From Anaerolineae bacterium (GTDB lineage Bacteria > Chloroflexota > Anaerolineae > B4-G1): a DNA stretch of 58,104 nt. The DNA lies in assembly GCA_030612585.1 (NCBI GenBank), contig JAUWNP010000005.1, positions 1-58,104 of the forward strand. The letters are read 5' to 3'. Positions 53,784-58,104 of this stretch are shown piece by piece. Numbering within the stretch: position 1 is the first letter of the stretch; the number at the start of each line of letters is the position of its first letter. A program made the translations under genes and the position numbers. The notes beneath the pieces were generated by a model, which saw only the letters and a program-made list of their open reading frames with translations, was not told where the DNA came from and searched no databases.

Positions 53784-55493
53784 ATGACCATCCGGTCGTA
53801 CTTCATAGAAACCTTTTCCCCCAACCAGGCTGACCTGGATCTTATGGCCAAGTTCATCCGCTCTGAGGACGTCCCGTGCACGACGGACGTTCTGTTGCAC
53901 TATTTGCTTCAGTGCAAGCTTGCGGAAGTACAGGGCAGATCGGGTAGTCTCGACATTGAGCAACTTCCGCCTGACGCTGTGATCTACCAAATGGCAGGTG
54001 ACTACGAGGTCGGCCAGCGCATCTACATCGCCAGCAGGGGCCAGATGGCGATTGTCGAGGATAAGAAACCTGAGCAATATGCTACTACTCCGAACGGCCT
54101 GCGTACAGTATGGCGTCACTGCCAATGCATTCAGGTAAGGCTGGAGGACGGCACAGCGAAACGCTTCATTTGCGCGGCTCCATTTCTCGAGCCTGACTTG
54201 CCTCCGGAGAGTAGCCTGGGTGACTTGATCGAGCATCACGGCAAGCCACTCCGCGATAAGTTGAAGCAGTCGCTGCGGTATGATGCCGACCACCGGTTTG
54301 TGTCTTTCGAAAGAGAATGGTTCATGCGAGACCTTCTGATAGCAAACGACGAAGATACTACACAGCAAGTAGTAGATTTGCTTACGCAACGAAGTAAACC
54401 CGCGAGCATTTTGGAGATCGCATACATCCTGTTTGAGGACGTGTCAGATCCCGTGGTTACCTTTTCTCTGGGCGTGTTGCTCAACAGTCAGTCCAGCCTG
54501 TTCCGACCAGTGCGAAAATCTCCTCCACCTGTACTTTGGTTTGTCCGTGAGCATCCCACAAAGCCAGATAAACCCAAACGCAGAGCGGTGCCACCCATAC
54601 GGGGAAAGATTGTCGAGAGTGATCCCAAAGTTATCAAGATCGAGAAGCCAAGAAAACCTCCAAAGAAGACCAAAGTCCGACGCCGACGGCGTGTAGAGTT
54701 TGCCATACCTGTTGGATATCGGGAAAGCGGCACAATTCCGCTCAATGGCAAGACAGCAGGAGTGTTTCCGCCAGGCTCTGGTGATATTCCCCTGGTTCTC
54801 ATTGACGCTCGCGGTGATTTGCGGATGGAAGGTGGAGTATCACACGAGGAGGGATATGCATGGGGGATTTTCAACTGGCTTGAAGAACAGGGCATTCCTG
54901 CGGGAGGGATGATTGTTCTGGAACGGACAGAAGACGAGTTCGAACTCAAAATAGATTACGTGCCTGCTGCGCGTGCCCGAACATATTCGGTACGCGTAGT
55001 GGAATCGGCAAACGGCAAGTTAGTTGCCTACACTCGCCAGATCACTCCACCGTGTGAAGTTGATCTTGCCGTGTATGAGCACAGCACGATTTTCGAGGAT
55101 CCTAAGGCCTTGTGGGCGGAAGCAACTGACGCGATTTTCGATGTCATCTGCTACATCTTCCCGGTGCTGACCAAGGGTGATCCTAATGGCGCTGCGCACT
55201 ACAAGACCATCTCCAGCGCTGTCAGTTACATCAGACGCTGTGCACCAAGCACTGTTTGGTCGTTGCTCTCGATGCACGAGTGCTTTCGGCAAGTCGAAGG
55301 GAGACCCGGCTTTTGGTGTTTCGATAGAGACAAGGTTATCGGTCTTGAAGAGACAGAAATCGTGCGCAACGCTTTGTTACCCAAGATCATTGCGTTGGAC
55401 AACGAGGTGCGAACTCTACAGACCAAGCTAAGTGCTCTTAAGAGACAAGTGCAGGATCAGGCCATGAGACTGCAAGCCATGCGAATAGTATGA
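53784..55493 (+). CDS. Unknown protein with winged-helix-like segments (helicase operon, gene 2)
   Basis: 569 residues, not recognised. An N-terminal helical part (FSPNQADLDLMAKFIRSEDV, CTTDVLLHYLLQCKLAEVQG) comes first. A segment at ~205-250 (ASILEIAYILFEDVSDPVVT, SLGVLLNSQSSLFRPV) looks like the HARE-type winged helix also suspected at the start of the helicase. A basic linker (KPRKPPKKTKVRRRRRVEF, ~285-305) suits nucleic acid binding. A beta-rich middle and a C-terminal helical part follow, ending in a short coiled coil (NEVRTLQTKLSALKRQVQDQ). No catalytic motif seen. AAGGAG precedes the start; 26 bp after the helicase. Confidence 0.75.
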   Translation: MTIRSYFIETFSPNQADLDLMAKFIRSEDVPCTTDVLLHYLLQCKLAEVQGRSGSLDIEQLPPDAVIYQMAGDYEVGQRIYIASRGQMAIVEDKKPEQYATTPNGLRTVWRHCQCIQVRLEDGTAKRFICAAPFLEPDLPPESSLGDLIEHHGKPLRDKLKQSLRYDADHRFVSFEREWFMRDLLIANDEDTTQQVVDLLTQRSKPASILEIAYILFEDVSDPVVTFSLGVLLNSQSSLFRPVRKSPPPVLWFVREHPTKPDKPKRRAVPPIRGKIVESDPKVIKIEKPRKPPKKTKVRRRRRVEFAIPVGYRESGTIPLNGKTAGVFPPGSGDIPLVLIDARGDLRMEGGVSHEEGYAWGIFNWLEEQGIPAGGMIVLERTEDEFELKIDYVPAARARTYSVRVVESANGKLVAYTRQITPPCEVDLAVYEHSTIFEDPKALWAEATDAIFDVICYIFPVLTKGDPNGAAHYKTISSAVSYIRRCAPSTVWSLLSMHECFRQVEGRPGFWCFDRDKVIGLEETEIVRNALLPKIIALDNEVRTLQTKLSALKRQVQDQAMRLQAMRIV

Positions 55494-55511
55494 AGTGGGA
55501 GGGCGGCTACC

Positions 55512-56846
55512 ATGAGTAGTGTCTTGACCAAAGATGTGGAAAGGCTGCAGCAGGATATGCAGATACTGCGACGGAAATTCGCAGAGTTGGAAGAAACCCT
55601 CCAGCAAAATGAGGAACGGATCGCTGCCTTGATCAGGGAATCCACCGAGAAGGATGACACAATTCGTCAATTGCGTTCGGAAGTCGCAACCAGTGATCGG
55701 GACATCGCTCAGTCGGCGAGTCGAATCGAGGCACTGGTCAGGGAGTCCGCTGGGAAGGACAACACGATTCGGCAATTACGTTCGGATGTCGAGGCCAGGG
55801 ATCGAAAGATCGCTCAACTTGAGAGTCAAAATGAACAACTTGAGGAACAGATCGAGGCCCTGGTCAAAGAGTCCACTGGGAAGGATGATGTGATTCGTCA
55901 GTTGCATTCGGAAGCCACAACCAAGAATCAGCAGATGGCTCAGTTGGAGGGTCAAAACGAACAACTTAAGGAACAGATCAAGGCCTTGGTCAAAGAGTCC
56001 GCCGAGAAGGACGATATGATTCGTCAGTCGCATTTGGATGCCAAGGCCAGAGATCGGGACATTGCTCAGTCAGCGAGTCGAATCGACGCCCTGGTTAAGA
56101 AGTCCAGTGAGAAGGACGACACGATTCGTCAGTTGCATTTGGATGTCGAGGCCAGGGATCGTGACATTGCTCAGTCGGCGAGTCGAATCGACGCCCTGGT
56201 TAAGGAGTCCAGTGAGAAGGACGACACGATTCGTCAGTTGCATTTGGATGTTGCGGCCAGAGATCAGGACATCGCTCAGTTGACAAGTCGAATCGAACAG
56301 ATTGAGGGAGAGTCGCAACAGTCACAAGAGGCGGAGCGGCGACTGCGTGGGGAGAAGGAAAGCCTGGAAAGGCTACTTCAACAACGAGAGGAGACCATAG
56401 AGAGACTACAAACTGCACAGCAGGGGCAACGGGAGACGATCCAAGGTCTGACAACCCAGGTGAGGGAACAAGATGCAGAGTTAGCCTGCTTGATCGAGAC
56501 CAAGACGAAGTTGCAGGAGCAGCTGGAAGTCCAGACCAAGACAACCGCAGAGATACAGGGTGTGATCACTACTGGGGAGGAGAGAATCGCACAGTTGGCA
56601 AACGACCTAAAGCAAAAAGATAGGCTAGTTGCTGATCTCACGAGGCAAGTCGGTGGACTTCAAAGCAAAGTGAACGAAGGGGAAACCAAGGTTGCGAAAT
56701 TGGAAAGGCGTCTGTTGGAAACTAAAACGGGCGGAGATAAGTTACTGAGCAAGTTAGAGCAAGCGGAGGCAAGGAACAAGGAGTTGGAGCATCACTTGGC
56801 GCACCCTGCCATCAAACTCATGTTGAGACTCATTGTGCGCCATTAG
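55512..56846 (+). CDS. Coiled-coil repeat protein (helicase operon, gene 3)
   Basis: 444 residues, almost entirely coiled coil. Residues ~35-265 consist of about six copies of a 35-residue unit (five heptads) of the type SRIDALVKESSEKDDTIRQL plus HLDVEARDRDIAQSA. The last two copies are nearly identical in DNA, so the array is recently amplified. The remainder (~265-430) is non-repetitive coiled coil (ERLLQQREETIERLQTAQQG). There is no ATPase head, so it is not an SMC. It lies 18 bp after gene 2 and ends the operon. Likely a scaffold or measuring rod for the other two proteins (inference). Confidence 0.8.
   Translation: MSSVLTKDVERLQQDMQILRRKFAELEETLQQNEERIAALIRESTEKDDTIRQLRSEVATSDRDIAQSASRIEALVRESAGKDNTIRQLRSDVEARDRKIAQLESQNEQLEEQIEALVKESTGKDDVIRQLHSEATTKNQQMAQLEGQNEQLKEQIKALVKESAEKDDMIRQSHLDAKARDRDIAQSASRIDALVKKSSEKDDTIRQLHLDVEARDRDIAQSASRIDALVKESSEKDDTIRQLHLDVAARDQDIAQLTSRIEQIEGESQQSQEAERRLRGEKESLERLLQQREETIERLQTAQQGQRETIQGLTTQVREQDAELACLIETKTKLQEQLEVQTKTTAEIQGVITTGEERIAQLANDLKQKDRLVADLTRQVGGLQSKVNEGETKVAKLERRLLETKTGGDKLLSKLEQAEARNKELEHHLAHPAIKLMLRLIVRH
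55620..56300 (+). repeat. 105-bp coding tandem repeat
   Basis: The DNA under the coiled-coil array repeats every 105 bp. Copies around 56060-56160 and 56165-56265 differ by only a few bases over about 100 bp, while earlier copies are more diverged. Confidence 0.85.
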
Positions 56847-56917
56847 TTCCGAAGACAGCCACATTAATAGACGCGTGCACCCCCACATGGCGGGGCACAG
56901 GGCTTCGTTTGTGCTAC

Positions 56918-57060
56918 AGTGGAGTAGACGGCTAGCCGCTGGCGGTGGTCGAGGCCAAGCGGGCGGCGCGTGACCCCTATACAGCGCGCTAGTCCAGGCT
57001 TGCCGCTACTCTCAGGAGCTGGAGACGCCGTTTCTCTGTGGCGATACTTGCGTCGCAAGC
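56918..57060 (+). pseudogene. Remnant of a restriction-type nuclease (VEAKR motif)
   Basis: One frame reads VDG, stop, PLAVVEAKRAARDPYTAR, stop (56924-56990), and a neighbouring frame continues CRYSQELETPFLCGD (57003-57047). This is the order of the PD-(D/E)xK nuclease part of type I R-subunit-like or related helicase-nucleases (GkPLAVVEAKR, YxxQLExPFLF). Two in-frame stops and a shift show decay. It occupies the 322-bp gap after the helicase operon; the rest of the gap shows nothing else. Confidence 0.5.
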
Positions 57061-57168
57061 AGCCAGGCAGGTTGCGATTCCGCCGTCAGCATCCAATCGA
57101 ATGCACTGGCGGACGTCGCTGCTGGATGCGGCGTTTCGGGGAGAATTAACCACATCGGAGGAAAGGAA

Positions 57169-57654
57169 ATGAAAACATACACTTTTCACGTCTCGTTACC
57201 GGGCCACGGTCGAGTGTGGCGGAAGATCGAGATGCGCGCCGACCAGACCCTGGAAGACCTGCATTTCGCCATCCAGGAAGCATATAGCTGGGATGCCGAT
57301 CACCTCTACTCGTTCTTTATGAGTGGTCGGGCCTGGGATGGGGAAAGCGAGTACTGCCTGCCAGAGGGGTGCGATCCGTGGGGGATGCCGATAGAAGAGC
57401 CATTTGAAGGTGAAGTGCCCTCTGAGTTGCTGGCCGAGGGAGCGGCGTCCGGCTCTGGCGATGTCCGAGAGACAACGGTAGGCAAATTGGGGCTGGAGGT
57501 AGGCCAGGAGTTCATGTACCTTTTCGACTACGGGGACGAGTGGCGCTTCAAAGTACGTGTGCACGCCATTACCCCTGGCGCACCGGAGGCGGAGTACCCG
57601 AGGATCGTTGAGGTAGTGGGCGAGGCACCGGAACAGTACCCTTTGCGGGATTGA
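57169..57654 (+). CDS. Plasmid pRiA4b ORF-3-like protein
   Basis: 161 residues with the family order VWRKIEMRADQTLEDLHFAIQEAYSWDADHLYSF at the front, an acidic middle (EEPFEGEVPSELLAEG), and VGQEFMYLFDYGDEWRFKVRVHAI. Members are widespread, of unknown biochemistry, and often near mobile or defence genes. GGAGGAAAGG precedes ATG 57169. Confidence 0.88.
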   Translation: MKTYTFHVSLPGHGRVWRKIEMRADQTLEDLHFAIQEAYSWDADHLYSFFMSGRAWDGESEYCLPEGCDPWGMPIEEPFEGEVPSELLAEGAASGSGDVRETTVGKLGLEVGQEFMYLFDYGDEWRFKVRVHAITPGAPEAEYPRIVEVVGEAPEQYPLRD

Positions 57655-57744
57655 CGAGCAAACAGCCCCGGAGGAAGCAATGCCGGGGACGAAACCCGGC
57701 TGGGGGGCTACGCACTTCACCTGAAAGGGAGGGTTGGACAAACG

Positions 57745-58034
57745 ATGGCAACCATTGAGGTCGAACAATCGGACCGAGGCAACAGTTACGAGTTCTAGGT
57801 CACCGTGAGAGAAAGAGAGAGACCCATCATCGGGTGACGCTCCGCAAAGCCGACTACGAACAGATTGCTGGCGGCAAGGCAGGCCCGGAAGCCCTGGTGA
57901 CCGAGTCCTTCCGCTTCCTTCTGGAACGCGAACCCAAGGAATCAATCCTGGGCTCCTTTGATCTTACCCTGATCGGGCGCTACTTTCCAGAGTACGGGCA
58001 TGAGATCGTAAAGCGTCTGCGAGACTTGGACTGA
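57745..58034 (+). pseudogene. Decayed small gene (about 95 codons)
   Basis: ATG 57745 opens MATIEVEQSDRGNSYEF, then a TAG at 57796-57798, then VTVRE. After a frame change in a GAGAGAAAGAGAGAGA stretch it continues HHRVTLRKADYEQIAGGKAG and SFDLTLIGRYFPEYGHEIVK to a stop at 58032. Both breaks are needed to rejoin one protein of a family I know only as hypothetical. A shorter product from GTG 57834 (66 residues) remains possible. Confidence 0.6.
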
Positions 58035-58104
58035 TCAAGCACGAAATCGGAGCACGGGTGGAGCGGGTCGAGATCGTCACGTTCAATGAGGAACGGCTAT
58101 GGGC
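58035..58104 (+). other. Possible start of a further gene at window edge
   Basis: From 58031 one plus frame is open to the window end (HEIGARVERVEIVTFNEERL) with coding-like composition but no clear start codon; it may be the beginning or a fragment of another gene. Confidence 0.3.

Noticed and set aside
55512..56846. Considered as an SMC/Rad50-type ATPase
   Set aside because: No Walker A, signature or Walker B motif at either end; coiled coil only.

Overview
The window looks like a chromosomal segment of a GC-rich Chloroflexota bacterium of the Anaerolineae type. This is inferred from the gene content: an archaeal-type thiolase/HMG-CoA synthase/DUF35 mevalonate module, a LipS1/LipS2 lipoate-assembly cluster with Hdr-like subunits, lipoproteins with Thr/Pro-rich linkers, and many short low-complexity repeats at gene junctions. 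I found no rRNA, tRNA, transposase or CRISPR array.

Layout. 1-1.2 kb (minus): 3' part of a molybdate/tungstate ABC importer (ATPase fragment, permease) behind a Moco-type riboswitch plus terminator. 1.4-9.0 kb (minus): a complete phosphate regulon phoB-phoR-orf-pstS-pstC-pstA-pstB-phoU, with six 11-bp Pho-box-like repeats ahead of the pst genes. 9.3-13.2 kb (minus): two tungstate/molybdate-binding lipoproteins and a sulfite-oxidase-fold lipoprotein. The first binding protein is itself fused to such a domain and lies behind two tandem Moco aptamers. 13.2-13.9 kb: a HEPN/MNT toxin-antitoxin pair. 14-21 kb (minus): RidA, an S41-like protease, a penicillin-acylase family hydrolase and two tandem paralogous membrane-anchored proteins. 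21.4-21.9 kb: RNase P RNA with its P12 arm replaced by a dispersed repeat. 22-24.5 kb (minus): a three-gene operon of unknown function.

From 24.9 kb most genes are on the plus strand. rpsT is followed by a nine-kilobase lipoate/Hdr cluster: lipoyl-carrier H-like protein, two lipoate ligases (the second fused to DUF116), LipT-like flavoprotein, LipS1, LipS2, HdrB and HdrC. Next come PrsW, a membrane protein, a trypsin-like lipoprotein with three copies of an unnamed beta domain, a DUF4160/DUF2442 pair, an ECF sigma/anti-sigma pair, two overlapping Nudix hydrolases and a polysaccharide deacetylase. The mevalonate entry genes (HMG-CoA reductase; HMG-CoA synthase, thiolase, DUF35) are split by a broken nuclease toxin and its DUF2283 partner.

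48.1-58.1 kb is accessory. It holds a tight operon made of an 1811-residue DEDDh exonuclease-DinG-RecQ fusion, a 569-residue protein with winged-helix-like segments and a 444-residue coiled-coil repeat protein. Remnants of a restriction-type nuclease, a pRiA4b ORF-3-like protein and a decayed small gene follow. The helicase operon is the strongest candidate for an undescribed, possibly anti-phage, system. The lipoate/Hdr cluster with the ligase-DUF116 fusion and the Moco-controlled binding-protein fusion are the next most interesting.
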